A DNA stretch of 64,000 nt from CAVQJU01 sp963712905 (GTDB lineage Bacteria; Acidobacteriota; Vicinamibacteria; Vicinamibacterales; CAVVIG01): positions 1 to 64,000 of the forward strand of contig CAVQJU010000020.1 in assembly GCA_963712905.1 (NCBI GenBank), read 5' to 3'. This document shows, one piece after another, positions 1 to 10,370 of this stretch. The position numbers were made by a program, and so were the translations under genes. The notes under the pieces are model-generated. The model did no database searches, had not been told where the DNA came from, and saw nothing but the letters and a program-made list of their open reading frames with translations. Position 1 is the stretch's first letter. Every line of letters starts with the position of its first letter.

Positions 1-417
<417 letters not shown>

Positions 418-573
418 TCCCGGTCGCGCATCCTGGTGACGTAGACGCCCACGGGTCGTAGCACCGCTCCACGGCGGAGCGTGCCTGCGGTGAGAAGTGC
501 GGTGGTGCGTCGAGCGCGGATTGGGGAAGCCCGGCTGCGGGCCCCCCCTTCCCACGCGTGCGGCGTCAGGACG

Positions 574-1217
574 TTAGCCCCGCGTGTACTCCACGAGCAT
601 CATCCGGTAGTACTTGCCGGTCGGTCCCTGGGGCCCACATCTCGTAGCTGTGGCGATCGCGGTCCTGGATGCGCACCTTGCACTTGAAGTTCACCGTCTC
701 GCCGGTGGGGCAGATGGACTTGGCCTCGAAGTCCATGCTGTCGTCTTTGGGACGGCCGACGCCCACGCTGTTCATCTGCCCGGTGCCGAACGAGTCCATC
801 CAGGTCCCGACGTACTTGCGCTGGACGTTGTCGTAGCCGGTGTAGCCAATGCCCTCGAAGGGCATGCCCATCGAGTTTCCCGTGTAGCGCTGCTCGAGGA
901 ACTGCCCGCCGAGCACGATGCGGTGCTCGGCGCGCCCCTCGCTGACCTCCGGCGGCGCCCCCTGGAGCCATCGTCATCGACGTCTTCGTGTTCCAGGTGC
1001 CGGCCATCAGCGCGAGCCGCTCGTGCGCTGCCGACGGCATCATCGTCGCCTGCCAGGCCGCCATCATCGCCTCGGTATCCTGGGGGCGGCCGAGGCCTTC
1101 TTGGCGCTTCGTGCCGCGCTTGGCGGCGCTCTTCTTGCGCGCGGCCGGCTTCTTCGCGGCCTTCTTGCCTGCGGTCTTCTTTCCTGCCTTCTTCTTCGCC
1201 ACCTTCTTCTTCGCCAT
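574..1217 (-). CDS. DUF1579 family protein with lysine/alanine-rich N-terminus, two frameshifts
   Basis: ATG at 1217 is preceded by a good Shine-Dalgarno (AGAGGAG, six bases away). The first 45 residues are almost only Lys, Ala, Arg and Gly in KKxxKK steps, like a histone H1-type tail. Then comes a DUF1579-type domain (LALMAGTWNTKT near residue 75; later TGNSMGMPFEGIGYTGYDN, WMDSFGTG, and a C-terminal HSYEMW). Two frameshifts interrupt it, one in the C run at 959-963 and one near 630-641. Correcting both gives a protein ending at TAA 574-576. DUF1579 function is unknown. The basic tail is unusual for the family and suggests binding to nucleic acid or another polyanion, which is inference only. 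Confidence 0.7.
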
Positions 1218-1480
1218 GCGAACTCCTCTTGCCCCGACTCCGCGGAGCAGGTCTTGACCGGCCCTTGAGTCTGCAAGCAGGCGGGCTCGCGCGCAAGTCG
1301 CCCGACGCGTGACCAGGGCCGGAGTGGCGATTCGCGCTGGCGTCCCTCGCTCGATCCGTAGAATGATGCGCCCGCGAAACGGCCGCCGCGTCGGGGGCCG
1401 GAGGCCAGCATGCGCCAAGCGAGCCAGTCACTCGGGCGGGACCGCGAGATCCCGCCGCGGCAACCGAGGTGCCGACACCG

Positions 1481-3177
1481 ATGAGCCTCCCGCTGCTCGC
1501 CGTCGCCTTCCTCGTGGTGCTCGTCGTCGGCTACCGGCTCTACGGCGGCTGGGTCGCGCGCCAGTTCGGCCTCGACGACTGCGCAGGACACGCCCGCAAC
1601 CCGCGGTCAACGACGGCGTCGACTTCGTCCCGACGCGGCCGTTCTACCTCTTCGGCCAGCACTTCTCGGCGATCGCCGCGGCCGGCCCGATCGCCGGGCC
1701 GATCCTCGCCTGCCAGGCCTTCGGCTGGCTGCCCTGCCTGCTCTGGATCGGCCTCGGCGTGGTGCTTCATCGGCGCGGTCCACGACTTCTCGAGCCTCGA
1801 CCGCCTCGGTGCGCCACGGCGCGCGCTCGATCGCCGAGATCACGCGCGAGCACCTCGGGCGCCGCGCCGGACGCGCGATGATGGCCTTCATCTGGATCGC
1901 GCTCGTCTACGTCATCGTCGCGTTCACCGACATCACGGCGGGCACGCTTCGTCGCGGGCACGCGAGGAGCTCGCGGCGCGGACGTCGACCTTCAATCCCG
2001 GCGGCGCGGTCGCCGCGGCGAGCGTGCTCTACCTGGCGCTCGCGCTGCGTCATGGGCCTCGTGCAGCGCTTGCTTCGATCCGCCGCTCTGGCTCGTCACC
2101 GTCGATCTTCGTGCCCGCGACCTTCGCCGTCGCCTGGTTGGGCACGCAGCTCTCGACGCTGCTCGTGCTCGACGCACCGCACGTGGGCGCTGCTGATCCT
2201 CGTCTACTGCGCCGTCGCCTCGGTGGTGCCGGTCTGGGCGCTGCTGCAGCCGCGCGGGCTACCTCGGCGGCTTCGTGCTCTACGCGGCGCTCGGCGCTCG
2301 GCGTGCATCGGCGTCTTCTTCGGCGGCTACGAGATCCAGCAGCCGGCGTTCAAGAGCTGGGAGCGTCGGCGGGCCGACCGGCTCGCTCGTTCCCGTTCCT
2401 CTTCGTCACGATCGCCTGCGGCGCCTGCTCCGGCTTCCACGGACTCGTCTGCTCGGGCACGACCTCGAAGCAGATCGACCGCGAGTCGCACATGCCAGCC
2501 GGTCGGCTACGGCGCGATGCTCGCCGAGGGCTTCGTCGCGCTGATCGCGCTCGTCACGGTCATGATCGTCGCGCCGGCCGAGCATCGAGCGGGCTGAGCG
2601 CCGGGGACGATCTACGGCAACGGCATCGGCCGCTTCCTGACGCTCCTGCATCGGCGAGGAGCAACCTGCCCTTCGCCGATCACCTTCGGCGCGATGGCGT
2701 TCTCGACCTTCGTCTTCGACACGCTCGACGTCTGCACGCGCCTCGGGCGCTACATCGTGCAGGAGCTGTTCGGCTGGACGGGGCGCGCCGGCGCGGTCGG
2801 CGGCCACGCTGCTCACGATCGGCCGTGCCGGCCGCGTTCCTGGCTCGCGCGGGCCAGGGCGCGTGGGTCAAGTTCTGGACGCTCTTCGGCGCGTCGAACC
2901 AGCTGCTCGCCGCGCTGACGCTCCTCTCCATGACGCGTCTGGCTGCGCCAGGCAGGGCGGCGCTACGCCTTCACGCTGTTGCCGATGCTGTTCGTGCTCG
3001 TCGATCACGCTGTGGGCGCTCGGCCGGCTGGCCTGGGCGCAACCTGCAGGCCGCGCAGCGGCCTCGACATCGCGCTCGTCGAACTCGCTTGCCGCGGCGG
3101 TCGTGCTGATCCTGCTCGCGATCTACCTGGCGGTCACCGCGCTCGTGCAGGTGCGCTCGGTTCGGGCCGAGCGCTGA
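1481..3177 (+). pseudogene. cstA: Carbon starvation protein CstA, broken by about 20 frameshifts
   Basis: Pieces in all three frames line up in order as one CstA-type peptide/pyruvate transporter of about 560 residues with many membrane segments. Recognisable pieces are VNDGVDFVPTRPFYLFGQHF, GPIAGPILACQAFGWLP, FIGAVHDFSSL, GARSIAEITREHLG, CSGFHGLVCSGTTSKQ, FVFDTLDVCTRLGRYI and WTLFGASNQLLAALTL. The shifts come every 15-150 bases and nearly all are fixed by removing one base, usually a C after G or a G after C (for example near 1765, 1799, 1947, 1962, 2047, 2073, 2104 and 2173). The protein sequence between shifts is fully conserved, which points to sequence error rather than decay. An alternative GTG start lies at 1469. 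It overlaps nothing; the next gene starts two bases after its stop. Confidence 0.8.
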
Positions 3178-3179
3178 CG

Positions 3180-4610
3180 ATGCGAGACGCTGCTGAAGCT
3201 CGATCTCGGCTGGAGCCCAGCCGGGCGATGGATGTGCTGGTGGTCGGCGCGGGTGCGGCCGGGATGATGGCCGCACTCGCTGCGCGCGGGGCGGTCGATC
3301 GGCACGGGGAGAAGGTGACGCCCGCAGCGGAGGCTCCGCAAGTCGTGGTGCTCAACGCGACGAAGCGCCTCGGGTTGAAGATCCTCGTCTCCGGCGGCGG
3401 CCGCTGCAACGTGACGAACGCGAGGGTCACGGAGAACGACTTCGAATGCGATGCGCCGCATCTTCTGCGCGGGATGCTCCGTGCGTTTCCTCCGACGGCC
3501 GTTCGCGCGTTCTTCCAGCAGCGGGGGGTTGCGCTCTATGAAGAGCCGATGGGGAAGCTCTTCCCCTGCTCGGATGATGCGCACGACGTCCTGACGCGCT
3601 CGTCCAGGCACTCGCGGATGCGGGGGTCCGCGTCGAGGCGGGTGCCGAGGTGGTCGAGATCCGTCCCGCTGCGGATCGATGGGCAGCGACTTGCGCGGAT
3701 GGTCGCAAGTTCACGGCCGCGCGGCTCGTGGTCGCAACCGGCGGTCGCAGCCTGCCCAAGACCGGCTCGCGCGGATTCGGTTCGGAGTTCGCGCGAAGTC
3801 TGGGGCACACGATTGCACCCGAGCTGCCCGCGCTCACGCCCGTGATTCTCGATGCGGCGACGCCGCTGGCAGGACTGGCAGGTATCACCCATCCAACGTT
3901 GTTGACGCTCGCGCCCCACGGGCTTCCGGCGGAGCAGATCGCCGGCGCGCGCTTTCGGCCGCTTGCGCGCAGCGCGGGCAGCTTGCTGGTCACGCATCGC
4001 GGGGTTTCGGGGCCGGCTGCCCTCGACGTCAGCGGGGCGGCGGCGCTGGCGTTGCACGAACGGACCGCCGTGCAGCTCGTGGCCGACTTCTGGGCCCTGG
4101 CCCGGCCCGCGGCGGAGTGTGCGCCGGTCTTCCGGACGCCCAAGGCACCGGGTGCGTGCCTCGCGCCCGATCTTGCGCCGAGGCCGGTACGGTTCGAGGA
4201 GTTCCTCGAAGACGTCAAGCCGCCAGGAACCGACGGCCGTGCGGCCGTCGTCACCGTGCTCGCGCGGGTTCTCCCGCGCTCGCTCGCGGAGGCGCTGCTC
4301 GCGACGGCGGGGCTCGATCCGATGCAGGAGGCGAGGCAGCTCGGCGTCGCCGCGTGGCGGGAGGTGCATGCGGCGGTCGCGTGTCGGGATCTGCGTCTGC
4401 GGGTGTCGCGGGCTTCGAGAAGGCGGAGGTCACGCGCGGCGGTGTGCCGCTGGCGGAGTTGCACCGGACGTCACTCGAGAGCCGCTTCGCGCCGGCGGTG
4501 TTCTTTTGCGGTGAGGTGGTCCACTGCACCGGAAGACTCGGCGGGTTCAATTTCCAGTGGGCCTGTCGAGCGGGTTCGCGGCGGGGGTGGCGGCGGGCTC
4601 TGCGCGCTAG
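3180..4610 (+). CDS. BaiN/HI0933-like FAD-dependent oxidoreductase, three frameshifts
   Basis: Flavoprotein of the HI0933/BaiN/YhiN family. The FAD-binding GxGxxG is in VLVVGAGAAGMMAALAA. Family motifs follow: KRLGLKILVSGGGRCNVTN, VVATGGRSLPKTGS, VTHRGVSGPAALDVSG, KAEVTRGGVPLAEL, FFCGEVVHCTGRLGGFNFQW, and the C-terminal SSGFAAGVAAG. Frameshifts near 3600, 4405 and 4564 each look like one missing base, unlike the extra bases in cstA. ATG 3180 follows the cstA stop by two bases; ATG 3228, in the same frame, starts just before the FAD motif and is a likely alternative. The physiological substrate of this family is mostly unknown. Confidence 0.8.
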
Positions 4611-4680
4611 AGTTGGCGGGGAAGTCCATCGCACCCGCGGCGGGCCTCGACGTCGGCCCGCCCGATAGGGTGGCCCGAGT

Positions 4681-6191
4681 CTACGGGCCTTGGCGCTGCC
4701 AGCGCCGGTTGCGGTCGCTGCCGGCCCCAACTTCCTCTGCCGACGCTTGCCACGCGTCGCTCAGCTCGGTCACCTGCTCCGGGTAGGCGAACGCCAGGTC
4801 GTTCGTTTCCGTACGGTCGGCATCGAGGTCGTACATCTTCCTCACGGGTGACCCGGCGCTGCCACCAGCTTCCACTGCCCCGCCCGCACCGCCCGGTTGC
4901 CCAGGTACTCGAAGAACAGCTTCTCGTGTCCTACGCGACGCCGACCGTGGAAGATCGGCACCAGCGACTTCCCGCGCAGCGGCTTCAGCACCACGCCGCC
5001 ATGCTCGGCGGGATAGCTCGACGTGACGTCAAGCAAGGTCGCCATCACGTCGATCACGTGCCCCGGCTGGTCGGTCACCGAACCGGGCCGCGTCGCAAGG
5101 CCCGCCGGCCAGTGCACGACGAACGGCGTCGCGATGCCACCCTCGTACTGCTCCTGCTTGAACCCGCGGAACGGCGTGTTGCATGCATTGGCCCACGACG
5201 CGTGGTAGCACCAGTACGAATGCGGATCCCACGGCATCCGATCCACGTCGCCGCTGCGGTCGAACGGGCAGTTCGTTGTCGGAAAGGAACATCAACAACG
5301 TGTCATCCGCGACACCCAGGGCCTCGAGCCTCGCCATGAGCCGCCCCACGTTGCGATCGATCCCGTCGACCATCGCGGCATAGGTTGCCATCTTCAGATC
5401 CTCTCGCGCTCTCTGCTCGCCGTCGAGCGCGTCCCAGCTCCGTACCATGGGGGGCCCAGGCGGAAGTTGCGAGCCGGCGGGGACCAGCCCCTGCGCTACC
5501 TGCCGGGCAAACCGCCGTTCTCGCAGCGCCTCCCAGCCCATCGCGTACTTGCCGCGGTACCTGTCGACGTCCTCCTGTGGGGCTTGCAGGGGGTAGTGCG
5601 GAGCGGCGTAGGCCACATAGAGGAAGAACGGCTTGCCGACCTGTGCCGCTTCGTCGAGGAAGCGCAGGGCGTAATCGGTGTTGGCGATCGTCGTGTGGAA
5701 GCCCTGCTCGGTGACCTCGAACTTCTCTTCGTTGAGACGGAAGGTGTCGTCGCCGAGGAAGTGGTTGGTTTCCCCTGACAGGTGGCCGAAGTAGCGGTCG
5801 AACCCGCGTGCGGTCGGCTCGCCGTCGAGATGCCACTTGCCGGTCATGACGGTGAAGTACCCGGCTTGTTGCACGCTTCGCCGAGAGTCATCGAGTGTCC
5901 AGTCGGCGCAATAGCCGACCTCGAGCGCAGGATGGACAGGCCGGTGAGCAAGCGCCGCCCGCGGTCGTTCGCACTTCGCGGCGGTTGTAGAACTGCGTGA
6001 AGCGCAGACCCTGCGGCGGCCAGTCGGTCCATGTTCGGCGTATCGATCTCGCCGCCGTAGCAGCCCAGGTCCGACCAACCCATGTCGTCCACCATGATCA
6101 GCACCACGTTGGGCCGGCCGACGGCCCTGCGCTGCCACAGCGTCGAGACCAGCGCAGCGACACCGAGCCCGGTCACCACCGCCAGCGCCAA
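4681..6191 (-). CDS. Arylsulfatase-type sulfatase, about five frameshifts, 5' end doubtful
   Basis: Alkaline phosphatase-superfamily sulfatase. The N-terminal part reads NVVLIMVDDMGWSDLGCYGG (metal-binding Asp pair), followed by a Cys-x-x-x-Arg signature region in another frame (KCERPRAALLTGL after one base correction), where the Cys would be converted to formylglycine. Later pieces are FTVMTGKWHLDGE, HYPLQAP, LLMFLSDNE, WDPHSYWCYHASWANACNTP, KQEQYEGGIATPFV and MYDLDADRTETNDLA. Shifts near 4860, 5270, 5880 and 5960 fragment it. The first codons (TTG 6191, hydrophobic LALAVVTGLGVAALV) look like a signal anchor whose own upstream part is missing because the sequence changes abruptly into a ketosynthase at about 6.2 kb. 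It needs an anaerobic or FGE-type maturase encoded elsewhere. Confidence 0.75.
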
Positions 6192-6199
6192 TAACGATC

Positions 6200-6493
6200 G
6201 ATGGACCTGTCGAGCATGTCGAGCACGCCGGCGTCGGCAAGGGCCTCTGAAGCGGCCCGAAGACCGATCCGATCGCTGCGCGACCGGCGGCGGCGTTCGA
6301 GCGGGGCCGTTCCCTCATCGACCGCGTCGATGTCGACTTCGGCGGCGACCTGGCTGCGGTAGCCGGCCGTGTCGAACAACGTGGTCGAACGAATACCGCA
6401 TTCGCCCGCGAGCATCCGCCGCCAGTTCTCCTCGCGCGTTGCACCCAGTGCGGTGACCAGACCAACCCCGGTGATCGCGACGCGCGCAGTCAT
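6200..6493 (-). pseudogene. Beta-ketoacyl synthase, N-terminal fragment truncated at a junction
   Basis: ATG 6493 overlaps the stop of the upstream PHP gene (ATGA). The first 95 codons read as a FabF-like ketosynthase N-terminus (VAITGVGLVTALGATREENW, then ASEALADAGVLD). Homology ends at about 6200, where the sequence becomes the sulfatase; a full ketosynthase needs about 310 more codons with the Cys-His-His residues. Since the other ketosynthase in this locus lacks its catalytic residues, this was probably the catalytic partner of a heterodimer. The cut is either an assembly chimera or a real rearrangement. Confidence 0.8.
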
Positions 6494-7467
6494 GCGGGTC
6501 CGATGATCTGCAGATCGGCCGCTGCCGGCACCCGGTCGATCTCCTCCAGGTGCGCGGCCAGCGCGGCCACTGCCCGGCGTTCGCCGACTTTCGTTCTCGC
6601 GGCAATCAGCGCGGGCAGGAACTGGAAGGGCAGGGACCCGGCGGCGAAGCCACAGCAGGCGGCCCGGCGCCATCCCGAAACGTCGCGCGGACCGAAACCG
6701 GCCAGCGCCGCGATGTATGCAGAGATGACCCCGTACGTATCGCCGCCGATGGTCGACGCGGTTCCGTGTGCGCCGCCGACCGAGGAAGCGCCCCGGCGGA
6801 CGCCGTCGAGGAACTCTTCCGGCGTGCGGCCCGGTGCGCTTGTCCAGGTCGTGCCGACACGCCGCAACGTGTGCGCGTCGCTTCCCCCGATCACCCCAAA
6901 ACGCCCGGTGGGCGACGCGACCGCCGGCATCTGCTGTGCGAGCCTCTCGACGAGCCTGTTTTGCCCCGCGAGCATCGCGCCATTACGAGCTTCGAGCGCC
7001 GGCACCTCGTCGAGGATGCGCAGGTAGCGGTCGAGCGGAATCTGTCCACGATAGAAGTGGAGCAGATGGTTCAGGGCAAAGACGACCCCCGCGTCGCGCA
7101 GCCGGGCAGCCACGTCGAAGACGTTCCTTCGCAGAGGCTGCAGATCGCGGTGCAGCGCCTCGGTCATGCCGTAGACGGCGAGGTGCACCTCGATATCGTC
7201 ATCGGGAAACCGGCACGACACCTCTTCGCCGATAATAACGTCGACGTCGACGTCGCGGCCATCGGGCCGATCGTTCAGCAGCTCGAGAGCGCCGTCAATT
7301 GAATCGTGATCGGTGAATGCCACCAGATCCATGCCCCGGGCTTTGGCCACCCGGTACACGTCCGCCGGCGGCGAATAGCAGTCGCGGCTGCGCAGAAAGC
7401 GCATGGTGCCGGTGACTTTCGAATGACACGTGTGTACGTGAAGATCGGCGCGCAGCTGCGGCATCAT
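6490..7467 (-). CDS. PHP-domain metal-dependent phosphoesterase
   Basis: 325-residue PHP-domain protein. Metal-binding motifs are LHVHTCHSK near residue 9, FTDHDSIDGA near 52, a conserved EEVSCRF near 82, NH in ALNHLLHF and GSDAH near 198. The family cleaves phosphate esters such as histidinol phosphate or nucleotides. The C-terminal 100 residues have no DNA-polymerase or other known fusion that I recognise. Start ATG 7467 overlaps the stop of the outer-membrane gene upstream and its own stop overlaps the ketosynthase start, so it is translationally coupled inside the lipid operon. A role in trimming a phosphorylated lipid intermediate is inference. ATG 7464 is an equal start candidate. Confidence 0.8.
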   Translation of the reverse strand: MMPQLRADLHVHTCHSKVTGTMRFLRSRDCYSPPADVYRVAKARGMDLVAFTDHDSIDGALELLNDRPDGRDVDVDVIIGEEVSCRFPDDDIEVHLAVYGMTEALHRDLQPLRRNVFDVAARLRDAGVVFALNHLLHFYRGQIPLDRYLRILDEVPALEARNGAMLAGQNRLVERLAQQMPAVASPTGRFGVIGGSDAHTLRRVGTTWTSAPGRTPEEFLDGVRRGASSVGGAHGTASTIGGDTYGVISAYIAALAGFGPRDVSGWRRAACCGFAAGSLPFQFLPALIAARTKVGERRAVAALAAHLEEIDRVPAAADLQIIGPA

Positions 7468-10370
7468 CGGAGCGGCTTCAGCAACAGGATCTGGAGCGTG
7501 GTCGACCCGAGCGCATCGTAACGCGACGGTAGCACGCTCTTTCCGACATCAACGCGGAGCATCGTACTCCACGGCGTCCTCAAGTTGAACGCCACTCCGA
7601 CCCCTGTCATCGGATCCCACAAGCCACGGCCAGGCTCATCGCGGCCCCATGCCCGGTCGAGGAACAGGTCGACACGGTAGTGCCCGAAGATATCGAGCGA
7701 ATACGAGCCGCGCGCCATCGCCAGCTCGCTGTAGCGGACGCCAGACGCCGGCACGCCGTGCACGCGCGTGTCGTCGAACATCCCGAACTGATACTGGCCG
7801 AAGCGGTCCAGGTCGCGCCCGGTGAACCACGCGCCGTTCACGTGTATCTTTTGAAACGGCGACAGATAGAAGTCGCGCGACAGGGAAGCGGCGTACTTCT
7901 CGTAGGTTCGAGGCGTCACGGCGGCGGGGTTGTTCCCGCCCGCGGCCCGCAGCCCCCAGGGTTGCCACGACGCGCGGCCGAACCACGTGCCGTTCAGCAG
8001 CAGGCTGTAGCCCGCCCGGCGGTATTCATATGCGCCGCCGAGACCCTGCGTCACGGTGCTCGACGGCACCTCGAACGCGTCGGCGGTCGTGCGATCTTTG
8101 ACGTAACCGTCGAATCGAAACTGATACTGAAACGTCGTCTTCTGGAAAGGTGTCGCCTGCCAGCCGAGATTCAAGCCCGTCGTCAGCGGCCAGGTCAGCA
8201 GGCGCAGGCTCTCCAGCTCCCCGTTCGGGCCGTAGACCCGGTCGCTCGACGGCGCCGCGATCGCGAAGAAGTCCACGCTGGCGTCCAGGTTGGTGTGCCC
8301 GATCTTCGATCGCTGGATGTTGCCGGCGGCAAGGACGCCGGCAAACAGGATCGCCAGCTGCTGATCCGGCGATCCGAACCGGAAATTGAGGTAGTCGATT
8401 CCGAACATCGGCAGCGGAAACGCGTACGACGGATCGATCGTCGTCCCGATGGCCATTGCCTTCGCGTGATTCGTCGGGCGATCGCTGACGACCCGCTTGC
8501 CCTCCTCTTTCACGAAATAGCGCAGGCCGTTGACGGTTTCGCGATACATCACCCGGTCGCTTTCGCGGGCCGACGCGCGATCGCGATCGAACGTTTCAGG
8601 GTTGACATGGAAATCGCTGAAGTCGACGGACTTTTCCACGAGAAGATTGCGCCCGGCGATCAGCACAATCTGGCGCGCCGTCAGGCTGCTGAACAGGAAC
8701 ACGGGACGATTCCCGACGACGACCGGCGCGTAGCGCTGCGTTTCGTCGTTCGAGACGACCGGCGCTGAAAGGCGGCCCTGAACCGCGTGCACGCGGACCC
8801 GGGCAAACGTTTTCACGTCGATCCACACCGTGCCCCGGTAGAGCGCGCTGTCCTCGCGCACCGGGTCGAAGCCGACGACGTAGCAATCGTAGCCGTCGAC
8901 GCGCTCGCGGCCCGCCAGCCTGTAGCGGTAGCCGTCGTCGAAGCGGAGCTGCAGCGGCAGCGAGAGCAGTTTTTCAGGCTGCAGCAGCGGAAACGGCGGG
9001 CGATCGACTCCCCATTTGGTGCCGTTGACGGAGAAGGACAGCTCCTCCCATTCGACTTCGGTGCCCGCGACGAAGTAGCGATTGTCCGAGACCACGTCAT
9101 AGCCCGGATCGGTGAGCGTCGGGCGGAAATGCTGCGCCATCCGGGCATGGGCGACGTACCGCTTGACGATGGCATCCTGCGCCCGCTGCTGCTGCTGATG
9201 CCGCGCGATGATCTCCCCGATCGTCAGCGTGCGGGCGGCGGTTACTCCGCTGCGTTCCACCAGCGCGTCGCCGGCGCCCTCGTTGAAGTTCACTACTGTC
9301 AGCCGGCCCGTCATCGGTGCGCTGGCCCGCATCCGGCCCGTGTTCTGATCGCGCGAGTAGTCGGCCGCGCGGCTGCGCGCACCCGTCATGACGTCGATCG
9401 TCCCCGGGACGCCTTCGACCGGCAGCACCAGCGATATTTGCAGCGGCTCCGCGCCCGGCTCGCCGCGGAACAGGAGATAAGTCGCGAACGTCCGGTTGTC
9501 GAACAGGAGACGATGGGGCAGAAGGCGGGTTGCGTCTGTCGCGCCGACACGCAGCACGAGCCCGGCGGCGTCGGCATCGAGGCTGGCGATCTCGCCCGTG
9601 ATGAGCTCCGGTACGTGCGCAAGCGCACGAATGCCGGCTGCCGTCGCCTCGGTCGCCGGCCACGCCTGCAGCGTGACCGTGGTCCCGAGCGTGTCGAGCA
9701 CGCTCTGGATGATGCCTGCCAGGGCTAGCGAGGACTGTCCCGCCGATCCGCCCGCGCCGCCGACGATGATCGACGCACCGGGATCGACCTGCTGCAGCCA
9801 TGCCGCAGTCTCATCTGTGCCGGCGTCCGGGAGGTCCAGCAGATCCACATAGGGAGCGAGCTCCTGGCGATACAGGGCTTCGCGACGGTCGCGGTCCGCC
9901 ATCGCGGGCCCGCCGATCGCGATCCGGATCGCGTCGCGATTCGCGCGTGCCTCGGTCGCCGCGACCTGCAGCGCAAAGCTCGCCACGCGGGCCGGCTGGC
10001 GATCCACCGACACTTCCAGAATCGCCAGCGATGAACCGTGCCGGTCCAGCAGACCGTGGAGAGCGGTCTGCCACGCTGCCATGTCCGGCTCGCCGTCCGG
10101 CGCGCGGACAATGAGCCACGCGGGCGCGCCCCGCCTGCCGACCGCGGTCAGCCGCGCATCCAGTTCGGCATCGCCAGGCGATCCGATGAGACAAACGGCG
10201 ATGGGGAAGGGAACAGCTCCCGCTTGATCCAGCACACGGAGTGCGGAGCCCCCTGGCTCATCGACAACCGCCAGTCGTAGCGCTGCGGGCGCGTCAGCTG
10301 CGGTCGCCGGCGTCACGCCCACGGCGCAGAGCACGGCGGCGGCAGCGAGCACACGTCTGCCGGTCTTCAT
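7464..10370 (-). CDS. Large outer-membrane protein: TIM-like N-domain, LolA-like middle, beta-barrel C-terminus
   Basis: 968 residues. ATG 10370 opens a clear signal peptide (MKTGRRVLAAAAVLCAVGVT, cut near ATAA) and overlaps the deacetylase stop as ATGA. Residues about 30-430 are soluble and resemble no family I can name. About residues 490-640 resemble an outer-membrane lipoprotein-sorting (LolA/LolB-like) fold (YRGTVWIDVKTFARVRVHAVQ). The last 350 residues alternate polar and hydrophobic residues with many Tyr, Trp and Phe (TGLNLGWQATPF, TTFQYQFRFDGYV, GGAYEYRRAGYSLLLNGTWF) as in a 12-16-strand outer-membrane barrel. It is sandwiched between deacetylase and PHP genes, so an export or anchoring role for the cluster product is likely but unproven. 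Confidence 0.65.
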   Translation of the reverse strand: MKTGRRVLAAAAVLCAVGVTPATAADAPAALRLAVVDEPGGSALRVLDQAGAVPFPIAVCLIGSPGDAELDARLTAVGRRGAPAWLIVRAPDGEPDMAAWQTALHGLLDRHGSSLAILEVSVDRQPARVASFALQVAATEARANRDAIRIAIGGPAMADRDRREALYRQELAPYVDLLDLPDAGTDETAAWLQQVDPGASIIVGGAGGSAGQSSLALAGIIQSVLDTLGTTVTLQAWPATEATAAGIRALAHVPELITGEIASLDADAAGLVLRVGATDATRLLPHRLLFDNRTFATYLLFRGEPGAEPLQISLVLPVEGVPGTIDVMTGARSRAADYSRDQNTGRMRASAPMTGRLTVVNFNEGAGDALVERSGVTAARTLTIGEIIARHQQQQRAQDAIVKRYVAHARMAQHFRPTLTDPGYDVVSDNRYFVAGTEVEWEELSFSVNGTKWGVDRPPFPLLQPEKLLSLPLQLRFDDGYRYRLAGRERVDGYDCYVVGFDPVREDSALYRGTVWIDVKTFARVRVHAVQGRLSAPVVSNDETQRYAPVVVGNRPVFLFSSLTARQIVLIAGRNLLVEKSVDFSDFHVNPETFDRDRASARESDRVMYRETVNGLRYFVKEEGKRVVSDRPTNHAKAMAIGTTIDPSYAFPLPMFGIDYLNFRFGSPDQQLAILFAGVLAAGNIQRSKIGHTNLDASVDFFAIAAPSSDRVYGPNGELESLRLLTWPLTTGLNLGWQATPFQKTTFQYQFRFDGYVKDRTTADAFEVPSSTVTQGLGGAYEYRRAGYSLLLNGTWFGRASWQPWGLRAAGGNNPAAVTPRTYEKYAASLSRDFYLSPFQKIHVNGAWFTGRDLDRFGQYQFGMFDDTRVHGVPASGVRYSELAMARGSYSLDIFGHYRVDLFLDRAWGRDEPGRGLWDPMTGVGVAFNLRTPWSTMLRVDVGKSVLPSRYDALGSTTLQILLLKPLR

